A DNA stretch of 64,000 nt, taken from contig JACKOD010000006.1 of NCBI GenBank assembly GCA_024234505.1, positions 186,001 through 250,000 on the forward strand, written 5' to 3'. The DNA comes from Hahellaceae bacterium (GTDB lineage: Bacteria > Pseudomonadota > Gammaproteobacteria > Pseudomonadales > Oleiphilaceae). Shown piece by piece: positions 40,876 through 50,508 of the stretch. Below the pieces are notes generated by a model. It was not told where the DNA came from and ran no database searches. It saw only the letters and a program-made list of their open reading frames with translations. The stretch's first letter is position 1; the number at the start of each line of letters is the position of its first letter. The position numbers and the translations under genes were made by a program.

Positions 40876-41730
40876 TCAGGCCACCATTAGTGCCTTTACT
40901 TTTTTCATGGCATTCTTTTCAAGTTGGCGAATTCGCTCTGCCGATACGCCATATTTGTCGGCCAGATCATGCAGCGTGGCTTTACCGTCCGATAACCAGC
41001 GTAAACGCAGAATATCCTGACTGCGCTCGTCAAGCGACATCAGTGCATCATGCAAGCGACCGGTAGAATCCTCGCTCCAATTGGCCTGCTCCAGTTGCAT
41101 CGCAGGATCATAGCGCCGGTCTTCAAGAAAATTCACCGGCGCCTGAAATGCAGAATCATCGTCATCATCCATCGAACCATCGAAAGCGGCATCCTGGGCA
41201 GTCATACGCCCTTCCATTTCCCGCACGACACGAGGCTCAACACCCAAATCTTCTGCTACTGAATGAACTTCGTCATTGGTCAGCCACGCCAGACGCTTTT
41301 TAGCACTGCGCAGATTAAAAAAGAGTTTACGTTGTGCCTTGGTCGTTGCCACTTTCACAATACGCCAGTTGCGTAAAATGAACTCGTGAATTTCGGCCTT
41401 TATCCAGTGCACAGCAAACGACACCAGACGCACACCATATTCCGGATTGAAACGTTTGACCGCCTTCATCAGGCCGACATTTCCTTCCTGAATCAGATCG
41501 GCTTGCGCCAGACCATAGCCCGAATAACTTTTCGCGATATGCACCACAAAGCGCAGGTGGGACATAACCAAACGACGCGCAGACTCAAGATTATTCTCTT
41601 GCTGCAAACTCTCCGCCAGGGCCTTCTCTTCATCCACTGACAACAGAGGGATACGGTTCACAGACTGAATGTAGGATTCAAGATTGCCTCCCGGAACCAA
41701 CATATCTACTGGCTGTAAGCTTGTACCCAT
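40876..41730 (-). CDS. rpoH: RNA polymerase heat-shock sigma factor RpoH (sigma-32)
   Basis: A 284-residue sigma-70-family protein. The RpoH box QRKLFFNLR, unique to heat-shock sigma factors, lies between regions 2 and 3. Region 2 reads DLIQEGNVGLMKAVKRF, and region 4 ends in ATLHDLADKYGVSAERIRQLEKNAMKKV. It directs polymerase to chaperone and protease genes under heat stress. It lies downstream of ftsYEX with 264 bp between, the usual gammaproteobacterial position. hslR and hslO, whose E. coli counterparts are heat-shock genes, are about 8 kb to the right. Confidence 0.95.
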   Translation of the reverse strand: MGTSLQPVDMLVPGGNLESYIQSVNRIPLLSVDEEKALAESLQQENNLESARRLVMSHLRFVVHIAKSYSGYGLAQADLIQEGNVGLMKAVKRFNPEYGVRLVSFAVHWIKAEIHEFILRNWRIVKVATTKAQRKLFFNLRSAKKRLAWLTNDEVHSVAEDLGVEPRVVREMEGRMTAQDAAFDGSMDDDDDSAFQAPVNFLEDRRYDPAMQLEQANWSEDSTGRLHDALMSLDERSQDILRLRWLSDGKATLHDLADKYGVSAERIRQLEKNAMKKVKALMVA

Positions 41731-41994
41731 TTATAACCTCCACGACTTACCAGGCGCTGAATATAGCATCTTGGAAAATGTATCTCTACTTTCGACCCGC
41801 GCCCAGCGCAGGCCTTGCAGCAGAGTACTACTTGCACCATTGATACGCATTTTGGCGCAATTTGTTCCTTTTTTCCACTTTTGCCCGGAAATTTATTTTT
41901 ATATTGATATTAGGAATGCTACAAAGTTTAATCAGATCAGCAGCATAACCTATACGTAGTCACCGCAAATTACGAAACCTTAAGACTGGCATCC

Positions 41995-43017
41995 TCACGT
42001 CGGCTCGATGGCGTCCAAATGACGACGTACCGCTAACCATGCCCCCAGCCACCCCAACAGCATGCTGACAGAGAGAAGTAGCAGTGTAGACCCGAAGGTC
42101 AGCCCTGACAAACGAAATCCACTCTCGTAACTTTGCGCCAGAACATCAATGGGACCGGATAACCAGAACAGGGTGACTGTTACCAACAAAGCAGCCACCA
42201 AACCGCCGCCCAGTCCATACCAAAGACCCGTATACAAAAAAGGCCGACGCACAAAAGCATTGGTTCCACCCACCAGTTTAACCACAACAATTTCTTCGCG
42301 CCGATTCTCAATAGCCAATCGAGTGGTATTCCCTATCACCAACAAAACCGCCAGTCCAAAAAGTAACGATAGCGTCCAGGCACCCCGTTCAATCACGCTG
42401 ATCATGGCAAACAGACGCTCAACCCAAAGCATATCCAACTGCACACGATCCACTTCGTTCAGATTTTCGAGACTTTGTCGCAGTGAAGCCATGGATCGGG
42501 AATTGGCAGACGCTGGCGTGGGGGTTAACACGACCACATGGGGTAGCGGGTTGCTATCGAGATAACCCAATACATCCCCAAGGTCTGACTGTTTTTTCAA
42601 ATCGGCCAAAGCCTGTTCGCGCGTAATCACGGCAACGTCTGCCACCATCGGGTGACGTTTCAGAGTCTGCGCCAGCGCACGCGCATCCGCTTCACTGATT
42701 TCATGCTTCAGAAACAGCGACACTTGCGCCGACGACTCCCAATTCGCCCCCAGCTGATCGAAGTTGGAAAGAATGACCGTAAACCCCGTAGGAAGAGACA
42801 AAGCAATACCAATCACCGCCCAGGTCATCAACGTAATCAGGGGAGATTGTCGAAGCCGTTGAATGCTTTCCTGTGCGACTTTACGGTGATGCGACAGATA
42901 ACTCTGAACTTCATTTGTTTGCCGGCTTTTTTGGGCACCATGTTCACGCACCGCGGACGCCTCATCGGGAGCCGAAGCCCCCCTACCGACACCTCGGCCA
43001 CCTTTATAGTCTTTCAC
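41995..43017 (-). CDS. ftsX: cell division protein FtsX
   Basis: A 340-residue inner-membrane protein of the FtsX family starting at GTG 43017, which overlaps the ftsE stop (GTGA). A cytoplasmic N-terminal tail (about 1-60) is followed by four membrane helices and a large periplasmic loop after the first. With FtsE it forms an ABC-type complex that activates peptidoglycan amidases at the division septum rather than transporting a substrate. It is last in ftsY-ftsE-ftsX. Confidence 0.94.
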   Translation of the reverse strand: MKDYKGGRGVGRGASAPDEASAVREHGAQKSRQTNEVQSYLSHHRKVAQESIQRLRQSPLITLMTWAVIGIALSLPTGFTVILSNFDQLGANWESSAQVSLFLKHEISEADARALAQTLKRHPMVADVAVITREQALADLKKQSDLGDVLGYLDSNPLPHVVVLTPTPASANSRSMASLRQSLENLNEVDRVQLDMLWVERLFAMISVIERGAWTLSLLFGLAVLLVIGNTTRLAIENRREEIVVVKLVGGTNAFVRRPFLYTGLWYGLGGGLVAALLVTVTLFWLSGPIDVLAQSYESGFRLSGLTFGSTLLLLSVSMLLGWLGAWLAVRRHLDAIEPT

Positions 43018-43748
43018 TCACTCCGGCCTCTATTTGTCGGCTGCTTCAAGCTAGTCACAGGCGGTTTCGACCCGAGCTGACCTTCATACATTGAGCCTTC
43101 ATACATTGCACCCTCATGTAGTCGCAGCACACGATGGCGAAGATTGGCGATCAACGCCAGATCGTGACTGGCAATCATGACCGTCACGCCGACCTGATTA
43201 AACTGTTCAAACAAACGCATAATATCGCTGGAAAGTTCCGGATCCAGGTTCCCCGTGGGCTCATCGGCGAGCAATAGCGGAGGCTTGTTAACCACCGCCC
43301 GAGCAATCCCCACCCGCTGTTGCTCACCGCCAGATAACTGAATCGGCGTCATTTTTTCTTTTCGTAACAACCCGACTTTATCTAATGCCGCCCTCACACG
43401 TCGACCAATCTCCCGGGGTGCAACGCCTGCTATCTCGAGCGGGAGCGCAACATTGTCAAAAACACTCCGGTCAAATAGCAACTGGTGGTTCTGAAACACG
43501 ACACCGACATGTCGTCTGAAATACGGTATCTGGCGCGAAGGTATCCTGTTGAGATTCTGCCCCCCAACGGTAATCTGCCCCTGACTGGGCCGCTCCATCA
43601 GCATCATCAGCTTTAATAAGGTACTCTTGCCCGCACCGGAATGACCGGTCAGAAACACCATATCCCCGCGTTCAATATGAAAACTGACACGCCGCAAGGC
43701 TTCGTGCCCCTGCGGATAGCGCTTGCTGACCTGATCAAAGAGAATCAT
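43014..43748 (-). CDS. ftsE: cell division ATP-binding protein FtsE
   Basis: A 244-residue ABC ATPase with Walker A (GHSGAGKSTLLK), signature (LSGGEQQR), Walker B (LLLADEPTGNLDP) and H-loop (ASHD). It drives FtsX at the septum. The C-terminus holds a short repeated peptide (LHEGAMYEGSMYEGQL), an extra tail of about 25 residues beyond the usual FtsE end. Its ATG overlaps the ftsY stop (ATGA). Confidence 0.94.
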   Translation of the reverse strand: MILFDQVSKRYPQGHEALRRVSFHIERGDMVFLTGHSGAGKSTLLKLMMLMERPSQGQITVGGQNLNRIPSRQIPYFRRHVGVVFQNHQLLFDRSVFDNVALPLEIAGVAPREIGRRVRAALDKVGLLRKEKMTPIQLSGGEQQRVGIARAVVNKPPLLLADEPTGNLDPELSSDIMRLFEQFNQVGVTVMIASHDLALIANLRHRVLRLHEGAMYEGSMYEGQLGSKPPVTSLKQPTNRGRSE

Positions 43749-44968
43749 TCAAAAAGAGCCTTTACGAACTCACCGGCATCAAAAGGCCGCAAATCATCAA
43801 TTTGCTCACCCACGCCAATAAAGCGGATAGGCAGCCCTAACTGTTTTGCAATCGCAAAGATAATTCCGCCTTTGGCCGTACCATCCAGTTTGGTCAGCGA
43901 GATTCCGGAAACCCCTACCGCCTGACGGAAGAGTTGAGCCTGGCTGAGCGCGTTTTGTCCGGTTCCCGCGTCCAACACCAGCATCACCTCGTGAGGCGCG
44001 CTATCATCCAGCTTTCGCATTACCCGCACGACTTTTTCCAGTTCGGCCATGAGATGCTCTTTATTTTGCAGGCGACCCGCAGTATCGGCGATCACCAGGT
44101 CATACCCCTTCGCCTGAGCAGACTGAACCGCGTCAAAAATAACAGAAGCCGAATCGGCACCTGTGTGCTGTGCAACAACCGGAACCTGATTTCGCTCACC
44201 CCACACTTGTAACTGCTCAACGGCCGCGGCGCGGAAAGTATCCCCCGCTGCCAGTAAAACGCGCTTGCCCTGCTGTTGATAGTAACGAGCCAATTTACCG
44301 ATGGTTGTGGTTTTCCCTACACCATTGACACCAACAACCAGAATCACAAAGGGACCATCGCTTTTATCCACCGTTAGAGGTTGTGCATGATCCTGCAAGA
44401 GACCTTTTAATTCGAGCTTCAATGCGGCATACAGCGAGTCGGCATCCGACAACTGCTTTCGCTCGACTTTTTCAGTAATGGTTGCAATGATCTGGCGGGT
44501 AGCTTCCACACCAATATCCGCCATCAGCAACAAAGTTTCGATCTCTTCCAGCAACTCTTCATCAATATTCTTTGCACCAAGAAATAAATTCGCCAAACCA
44601 TCTGCCAGCGAATTTCTTGTCCGGCTCAACCCCTGCTTAATCCTCGAAAAGAAATTAACCGGCGCTTCTGGTTTGCTAACGCCCGCAGGTTTATCTTCTA
44701 CTACAGGTTCAACTACGGCAGGCTCTTCCTCTAATGTATCTTCTACAACAGGACTTTTCTCTATAATTTGCCCACTGACGAGAGGCGCCTGCTTTGCGAT
44801 AGCATCCTGAGAACCAACGACAGGCGCGGCGCCCGTGGCTCTCGTGTCCGGGAGTTGCTCAACCTTACCTGGTCGAATCCGGTTGCGCTTCTGCCGTAGC
44901 TGGTCAATAACAAATAACAATGCCAGTGCGGCGAGTGCACCTAAAGAAAGAAAAATTTGCTGATCCAT
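43745..44968 (-). CDS. ftsY: signal recognition particle receptor FtsY
   Basis: A protein of about 407 residues. ATG 44968 is preferred (GGGA five bases upstream); ATG 44974 and a longer frame to 45043 exist. It has an N-terminal hydrophobic segment, an acidic A domain rich in Glu/Pro/Val (EEEPAVVEPVVED) and the NG GTPase domain (GVNGVGKTTTIGKLA, DTAGRLQNKEHL, TKLDGTAKGG). It docks the SRP-ribosome complex at the membrane. First gene of ftsYEX and divergent from rsmD. Confidence 0.94.
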   Translation of the reverse strand: MDQQIFLSLGALAALALLFVIDQLRQKRNRIRPGKVEQLPDTRATGAAPVVGSQDAIAKQAPLVSGQIIEKSPVVEDTLEEEPAVVEPVVEDKPAGVSKPEAPVNFFSRIKQGLSRTRNSLADGLANLFLGAKNIDEELLEEIETLLLMADIGVEATRQIIATITEKVERKQLSDADSLYAALKLELKGLLQDHAQPLTVDKSDGPFVILVVGVNGVGKTTTIGKLARYYQQQGKRVLLAAGDTFRAAAVEQLQVWGERNQVPVVAQHTGADSASVIFDAVQSAQAKGYDLVIADTAGRLQNKEHLMAELEKVVRVMRKLDDSAPHEVMLVLDAGTGQNALSQAQLFRQAVGVSGISLTKLDGTAKGGIIFAIAKQLGLPIRFIGVGEQIDDLRPFDAGEFVKALFE

Positions 44969-45173
44969 ACTCATCCCGTGTAAAAAAAGAAATTCGATTG
45001 ATCTCAACGATCCCTGCACAATATTCTGCGAGCCGCTAAACATTATTAACAGCGCTATTCAAAATATGGCGCTCATTCGGCACGACAGAGGCAATCTTTG
45101 GTGGGCTATTCTATTACCGTTTTCAAGGCAGTCCAAATCGGCTTATAGTATTGGTTCTTTTTACCTCGCCCTC

Positions 45174-45815
45174 ATGACAGATATCAAGCAAATGAAAGTA
45201 AGCAATACAAAACGCGACAAACCCTCCTTATCACAACTCCGGCTGATTGCCGGCCAGTGGCGAAGCCGCCGATTGAATTTCCCTACCATTGATGGTGTCA
45301 GACCGACACCTGACCGGGTTCGTGAGACGTTGTTTAACTGGTTAGCACCGGTAATTGAGGGAGCGAAGTGTCTTGACCTGTTTGCAGGAAGTGGCGCATT
45401 AGGCCTGGAAGCACTGTCGCGTGGTGCCGGGCATACGCTGTTTATTGAACGTCATCCACAAGTGGCAAAAGCGTTAAAAGACAATCTGGAACTTTTAAGT
45501 TGTCGTTCCGGACAAGTTCTTCAGGCAGACGCTCTGAAATGGCTGGCACAACCCGGCCGAGAGACATTTGATGTTATTTTTCTGGATCCACCATTTCGTA
45601 AAAATTTCCTTCCCGAATGTCTGAGCGCCATTGAAACCCATCAACTACTCGCCCAACGGGGACATGTGTATATCGAACTGGAGGCAGAACTGCCAGAGGT
45701 TGATGTGCCCGCTCACTGGGAACTGCTACGTCATAAAACTGCCGGACAGGTCCAATATCGGCTGTACCAGAGTTCATCTGATCAAAACAGTTCGACGTCT
45801 CCCGAACCTTTTTGA
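45174..45815 (+). CDS. rsmD: 16S rRNA (guanine-966-N2)-methyltransferase RsmD
   Basis: A protein of about 213 residues. The start is uncertain: ATG 45174 or 45192, neither with a clear ribosome-binding site; the frame opens at 45066. The family start RLIAGQWRSRRLNFP, the SAM motif LDLFAGSGALGLEALSRGA and the catalytic NPPY-type DPPF (FLDPPFRKNF) are present. It methylates G966 of 16S rRNA during 30S assembly. It diverges from ftsY, the usual arrangement. Its end overlaps the diguanylate cyclase gene by 34 bp, tail to tail. Confidence 0.92.
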   Translation: MTDIKQMKVSNTKRDKPSLSQLRLIAGQWRSRRLNFPTIDGVRPTPDRVRETLFNWLAPVIEGAKCLDLFAGSGALGLEALSRGAGHTLFIERHPQVAKALKDNLELLSCRSGQVLQADALKWLAQPGRETFDVIFLDPPFRKNFLPECLSAIETHQLLAQRGHVYIELEAELPEVDVPAHWELLRHKTAGQVQYRLYQSSSDQNSSTSPEPF

Positions 45816-46675
45816 TCCTGCGTAGTGAGCCCCGCTGCCGCTAATGCTTCATAGGACTGAGCACCATTACGACCATGCTCTTTCACGTAATAAAGCGCAT
45901 AATCTGCTCGACTGAAATTGATTGTGCGCCCCAGTGAAATGTCTACTTCAGTGTAACCAATGCTCAACGTCACCTTAAGATTCTGGGGAAACGCATAGGC
46001 TCCTACCATTTGGCAAAAACGGTTGATCGCGGCCTCCGCTTCATCAAAATGTATATGGTTCAAAACGACCATAAACTCATCCCCGCCGTAGCGGAACAAA
46101 GCATCCTCGGTTCGGAAGGACTTTTTCATCAGCCCGGATAGCAATACAAGAATCTCATCACCAAATAAGTGCCCGTAGTTATCGTTAATCTGCTTGAAGT
46201 AATCGAGATCAATAATTACCAGTGTGCGCCCCAATGTGTGCACACGGCGATCCGAACGATATTCAAAAAGATGCTGCATATATTCTTCGAGCGTGGTGCG
46301 GTTTCCCAGGCCAGTCAACACGTCCTGAGTACATCGCTCCAGATTAAACCAGTGATTGGCAACGTTGGCACAAACCCGCTGCAATATTATTGGCGTGATG
46401 CAGTCTGTCATTTCGATATCCACAACCGCAAAACAGAGGTCATCACGACGGATTTCAAAGCGTGTTTTACCTTCGGCTGGAGGAAATCCAAATGCTAGCG
46501 GAAGAATTAATTCGATTTGTGTGTCAGGCAAATGTCGTTGCAAAACCTCGACAAACACTAATTTGAGCGACTCGATATCTGAACACCGGGTTATTTTCTC
46601 CAACTCAAGCATCCAGCACCATACCGACGATGGGTCTAGGCTTTGGGAATGTTGCCACTCGGAGTCATTTGCCAT
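45782..46675 (-). CDS. GGDEF diguanylate cyclase
   Basis: A 297-residue soluble protein. Residues about 1-120 are an unassigned sensor-like region. The GGDEF domain (about 120-280) has an intact active site (RYGGDEFM), and an RxxD inhibitory site (RTED) lies five residues before it, so the enzyme should make c-di-GMP and be product-inhibited. There is no membrane segment. It controls motility or biofilm state; its input signal is unknown. Confidence 0.9.
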   Translation of the reverse strand: MANDSEWQHSQSLDPSSVWCWMLELEKITRCSDIESLKLVFVEVLQRHLPDTQIELILPLAFGFPPAEGKTRFEIRRDDLCFAVVDIEMTDCITPIILQRVCANVANHWFNLERCTQDVLTGLGNRTTLEEYMQHLFEYRSDRRVHTLGRTLVIIDLDYFKQINDNYGHLFGDEILVLLSGLMKKSFRTEDALFRYGGDEFMVVLNHIHFDEAEAAINRFCQMVGAYAFPQNLKVTLSIGYTEVDISLGRTINFSRADYALYYVKEHGRNGAQSYEALAAAGLTTQDQKGSGDVELF

Positions 46676-46929
46676 TGGCCGATACTGTCCGTTACGAAGA
46701 GGGCTTTTTCGGCGATAAATGCACCGTGAACAAGAATTAATGCATACTCACCAGTTTGATCAGATTAGGGTAGTTGCAACGTGCGCGGTGATCAAGCTGA
46801 CGGCTCAATTGCAGTTTTTTAGGGCTATCCGGACACGACTCTCGCAGATTAAATGATTAAGCTATCGGCGATCTGAAAATCACGATATTTTACTGACTAA
46901 AACAACAACTTTTCTGGACTTGAAATACC

Positions 46930-47742
46930 ATGCCCGAATTACCCGAAGTTGAAACCACACGCCGGGGTATTGCACCACACATCCAGCATCACCGGCTGGA
47001 AAACATTGTGATTCGTCAACCGCAACTTCGCTGGCCTGTCAGTGCTGAGCTAAAGCAGTTGTCATCTCAAACCATTTGCGATGTTACGCGCCGCGGAAAA
47101 TATATACTCATTCACACAGAAAGTGGCGGCACCGTCATTATCCATCTGGGCATGTCAGGCAGCTTAAGAGTTCTTCCGACCGAGACCAAACCGGCTAAGC
47201 ATGACCACGTGGATCTGATATTCGACCACGGAATGTGTCTGCGCTATAACGACCCGCGTCGTTTTGGCGCCATTTTATGGACAGACGATTATTCAAACCA
47301 CCCCCTACTGGCCAGTCTGGGACCTGAACCGCTGAGTGATGCCTTTACTCACGATCACTTATTTCTACTTTCCCGACATAAACGAGTGGCGGTGAAACAA
47401 TTCATTATGGATAGCCATGTTGTAGTGGGTGTGGGAAACATATATGCCAATGAATCCCTCTTTATGGCGGGCATTCATCCAAATCGTCCCGCAGGTAATA
47501 TCTCCGCAAAGCGCTATCTACGTTTGACCGAGGCGATTAAACAAGTCCTTGGTTTTGCCATTCAACGAGGCGGAACCACATTGCGAGATTTTGTTGGCGG
47601 CGATGGTAAACCCGGCTATTTTCAGCAGGAGCTGCTTGTTTATGGTCGTGGCGGGGAAAACTGCAAGCAGTGCAACCATCAACTCAAGGAAATCCGTCTT
47701 GGGCAACGAACAACCGTCTATTGCCCACGCTGCCAGCGTTAA
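46930..47742 (+). CDS. mutM: formamidopyrimidine-DNA glycosylase MutM
   Basis: A 270-residue base-excision repair enzyme removing 8-oxoguanine and Fapy lesions. It begins with the catalytic MPELPEVETTRRG (Pro2 nucleophile, Glu3), contains the conserved Lys in TRRGKYILI, and ends with a four-cysteine zinc finger (CKQCNHQ, YCPRCQR) that grips DNA. All catalytic residues are intact. It stands alone, divergent from the cyclase. Confidence 0.96.
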   Translation: MPELPEVETTRRGIAPHIQHHRLENIVIRQPQLRWPVSAELKQLSSQTICDVTRRGKYILIHTESGGTVIIHLGMSGSLRVLPTETKPAKHDHVDLIFDHGMCLRYNDPRRFGAILWTDDYSNHPLLASLGPEPLSDAFTHDHLFLLSRHKRVAVKQFIMDSHVVVGVGNIYANESLFMAGIHPNRPAGNISAKRYLRLTEAIKQVLGFAIQRGGTTLRDFVGGDGKPGYFQQELLVYGRGGENCKQCNHQLKEIRLGQRTTVYCPRCQR

Positions 47743-47913
47743 ACGAGCCGATTTTAAACGTGACATAACGCACAGATCGCCATTAGCGATGAAAAAAAGA
47801 CGATGTTTTCAATAATCTCTAGGTATTTTTTAGAAAGTTTCTGGATTCCTGTTATAGTTATTCAAAAGACTCCTTTCAACAAATACAGCCTTACTAAATT
47901 CAGGAGATGCTCA

Positions 47914-48243
47914 ATGCGCAATCATGTTCTGCGTATTTTTCTTGCAGCCACTACCGCTTTTTGCCTTACATTTTCTGCTATAGGAAATGCCCGAGTCGTT
48001 GAGGAAACCCCCTCCGCCCTGGCGATGACGGGTGACGCGATTTTCGTACGCCCTGTCATGTTTGTAGGCACGCTGGTAGGCGCGGCCGTCTACATTGTGT
48101 CCCTGCCATTTTCGGCACTGGGTGGCAATGCAGGAGAAGCTGCCGATGTATTGGTGATTGAACCCGCAAGAACTACCTTTGTACGCTGTCTGGGCTGCAC
48201 GCAAACCGGGCGGAAAAAGGACACTGTTGTCACAGAAGAATAG
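47914..48243 (+). CDS. small exported hypothetical protein
   Basis: A protein of 109 residues; start chosen at ATG 47914 with AGGAG well placed (frame open from 47803). It has a signal peptide (about 1-26, ending SAIGNARV), then a hydrophobic segment (about 50-75, VRPVMFVGTLVGAAVYIVSLPFSALGG shortened here to its ends VRPVM and FSALGG) and a small Cys pair (VRCLGC). It resembles short membrane-associated proteins of unknown role seen in many gammaproteobacteria. A strong terminator follows. Confidence 0.6.
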   Translation: MRNHVLRIFLAATTAFCLTFSAIGNARVVEETPSALAMTGDAIFVRPVMFVGTLVGAAVYIVSLPFSALGGNAGEAADVLVIEPARTTFVRCLGCTQTGRKKDTVVTEE

Positions 48244-48261
48244 CGCGGAACGATTTGCCTT

Positions 48262-48303
48262 AAACACGAAAAGACTGCCCTCAACGGTCTTTTCGTGTTT
48301 TTG
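48262..48303. terminator. strong terminator between 47914 gene and cysQ
   Basis: A perfect 14-bp stem (AAACACGAAAAGAC, 48262-48275, with 48287-48300) and an 11-base loop, followed by T-rich sequence. The A-rich left arm lets it act in both directions for the convergent genes. Confidence 0.9.
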
Positions 48304-48338
48304 TTGATTAGATCTTCGCCCTGAATGAAAAAATCAGG

Positions 48339-49169
48339 TTACGCGCCCTTTGCGATGAGTCTTTTCCAGTCAACAGAGACATCGCCCATTGCGTGAAACC
48401 AAGGGTTCAATAGTGAATCTTTGGTGTTGTAACGTAAAGGCTGCATGGACTCATCGCAAAGCAAACCTCCGGCAGCCTCCAAAATCGCCTGCGCAGCCGC
48501 CGTATCCCACTCAGAAGTCGGTGCCAGACGCGGATACCAGTCAGCAAGACCTTCCGCGATAAGACATATTTTTAACGAACTACCCATATTTACACGCGTA
48601 ACCGATGGAAAGAGTTGCGCCGCTCTGCCCAGCATACCCTCCAACGCTTCCGCACCATGACGGCGACTTGCCACAACACGAACAGGTGCTCGTTGGTTTA
48701 CAGGTACTACACGTATCGCTTTTGATGCGCCATTTTTGTTGAGCCAGGCACCTTGCCCTGACACACCACAATAAAGCACATCAAGCACTGGTGCATACAC
48801 CACCCCCAATATTGGCACGCCATTTTCAATCAATGCGATATTGACGGTAAATTCCCCGTTTTGGCTAATAAACTCCTTGGTGCCATCCAATGGATCAACC
48901 AGCCAATAGCGCGACCAGCCACGACGGATATCAAATGATGGCAATACACCTTCTTCTGAAAGCAAAGGTATCTCTGGTGTGATTTGTCGCAAACCCTCAG
49001 CAATCACTTTATGTGCTGCGTAGTCAGCACGTGTCACAGGCGAATCATCCTCTTTGGTCTCAATACCAAAATTTCCCTGCGCATGATAAACCTCTAGAAT
49101 CGCCTTTCCGGCTTCCCGAGCAATTCCCTCTATCGATCTAACCCATACCGCATAATCAATCTGTTCCAT
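48339..49169 (-). CDS. cysQ: 3'(2'),5'-bisphosphate nucleotidase CysQ
   Basis: A protein of 276 residues from ATG 49169 (GGGGGA upstream); the frame extends 12 codons. It is an inositol-monophosphatase-fold enzyme with metal-binding DPLDGTKEF, EEG in LLSEEGVLP, and the C-terminal SEWDTAAAQAILEAAGG. It hydrolyses 3'-phosphoadenosine 5'-phosphate to AMP, preventing its accumulation during sulfate assimilation. It diverges from yrfG. Confidence 0.93.
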   Translation of the reverse strand: MEQIDYAVWVRSIEGIAREAGKAILEVYHAQGNFGIETKEDDSPVTRADYAAHKVIAEGLRQITPEIPLLSEEGVLPSFDIRRGWSRYWLVDPLDGTKEFISQNGEFTVNIALIENGVPILGVVYAPVLDVLYCGVSGQGAWLNKNGASKAIRVVPVNQRAPVRVVASRRHGAEALEGMLGRAAQLFPSVTRVNMGSSLKICLIAEGLADWYPRLAPTSEWDTAAAQAILEAAGGLLCDESMQPLRYNTKDSLLNPWFHAMGDVSVDWKRLIAKGA

Positions 49170-49243
49170 AGAGAATCCCCCTAATATTTGACGGCGCCTC
49201 ACCAAGCAATGATATGCTTTTAGAAAAATCCGGACGCACTATT

Positions 49244-49894
49244 ATGATTGATTGGCACAAAATTCAAACCGTCTTCCTCGATATGGACGGAACCCTGCTG
49301 GATCTTCACTTCGACAACTATTTCTGGCTCACGCACCTTCCCAAGCGTTTTGCAGAACAACGCAACATGAATGAATCAGCGGCGCTGACTCACCTGAATA
49401 GTTTAATACAGTCACAGGAGGGCACACTGAATTGGTATTGCGTTGACTACTGGACTGAAGAATTGGGCCTCGATATCCGCCAGTTAAAAGAGGAAGTTCA
49501 ACACCTTATCGCCTTTCGCCCTCATGTTCGCGATTTTTTATCCACGCTTCAAAATACGCATCACCGTGTCGCTCTGGTAACGAATGCACATCACAAAAGC
49601 CTTAATCTCAAGCTTAGCATTACCGGTCTGGATCAGTATGTCGATGCCATCTATTGTTCCCACGATTTCGGCTATCCAAAAGAAAACGTGGTCTTCTGGC
49701 AACGACTACAAGCCATCGAACCCTTTGATCCCGAACACACACTCATGATTGACGATAGCCTACCCGTCCTGCGTGCTGCAAAGGCTTTTGGCATCAAACA
49801 TTTGCTGACCATTGCCCAGCCTGACAGCCAGCATCCTCCGCGACAGACTGACGAGTTCAGCAATATCGATTTCAACCAGAACCGTCCTGCATGA
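49244..49894 (+). CDS. yrfG: HAD-family nucleotidase YrfG (GMP/IMP nucleotidase type)
   Basis: A protein of 216 residues; ATG 49244 puts FLDMDGTLLDLHFDNYFW near the start as in E. coli YrfG (frame open from 49214). Motif I DMDGT, motif II VTNAHHKSL, the Lys in DFGYPKEN and acidic motif IV (MIDDSLPVL) are present. The family hydrolyses purine nucleoside monophosphates. It begins the conserved order yrfG-hslR-hslO-pckA. Confidence 0.9.
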   Translation: MIDWHKIQTVFLDMDGTLLDLHFDNYFWLTHLPKRFAEQRNMNESAALTHLNSLIQSQEGTLNWYCVDYWTEELGLDIRQLKEEVQHLIAFRPHVRDFLSTLQNTHHRVALVTNAHHKSLNLKLSITGLDQYVDAIYCSHDFGYPKENVVFWQRLQAIEPFDPEHTLMIDDSLPVLRAAKAFGIKHLLTIAQPDSQHPPRQTDEFSNIDFNQNRPA

Positions 49895-49976
49895 ATCCGG
49901 TGAAAGCACTTTTCGGCGAGATCCATTGGCGTATAATTGTAAATATAGCCATTGCAGGAGCGCGCCCGCTTCACTC

Positions 49977-50405
49977 ATGAAAGAACACTCCAAAACTCGC
50001 CATTTAAACGACGATAGCCAGGATAAAGTTCGCCTGGACAAGTGGCTTTGGGCTGCACGTTTTTTTAAAACCCGTGCACTTGCAAAGGACGCCGTTGAGG
50101 GTGGCAAAGTTCAATACAATGGCCAGCGCACCAAACCCGGCAAGCTAGTTGAACTACATGCAAAACTATTGATACGTCAGGGCTGGGACGAAAAAGAGGT
50201 ACTGATCACCGCAATCAGTGATCAACGCAAAGGCGCACCTGAAGCCAGTCGGCTCTATGCAGAAACAGAGGACAGCCTTGCCGCCAGAGAAAAGAAAGCC
50301 TGGGAGCGAAAGCACCTGCTCGCGGCGCAATTACCCCCCGCACGCAGACCCACAAAAAAGCAGCGGCGCCAGATCCACTCATTCAAAGAACAGGCCGTAG
50401 AGTAA
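49977..50405 (+). CDS. hslR: ribosome-associated heat-shock protein Hsp15
   Basis: A protein of 142 residues from ATG 49977; the frame is open upstream to 49812 but overlaps yrfG there. The S4 RNA-binding domain reads VRLDKWLWAARFFKTRALAKDAVEGGKVQYNG, given here only by its ends VRLDKWLW and GKVQYNG, at about residues 17-55. A basic C-terminal tail follows (RRPTKKQRRQI). Hsp15 binds free 50S subunits with stalled nascent chains and helps recycle them under heat stress. It sits between yrfG and hslO. Confidence 0.92.
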   Translation: MKEHSKTRHLNDDSQDKVRLDKWLWAARFFKTRALAKDAVEGGKVQYNGQRTKPGKLVELHAKLLIRQGWDEKEVLITAISDQRKGAPEASRLYAETEDSLAAREKKAWERKHLLAAQLPPARRPTKKQRRQIHSFKEQAVE

Positions 50406-50508
50406 CGCTCTACTGCCAGCCATCTTTTAGATGTACAAAAAATACCCTTCGTACTCCCTTTGTTTTCTGGCAGAATAAGTCTTTTTAACTGGGTATTTTG
50501 ACGCACGC

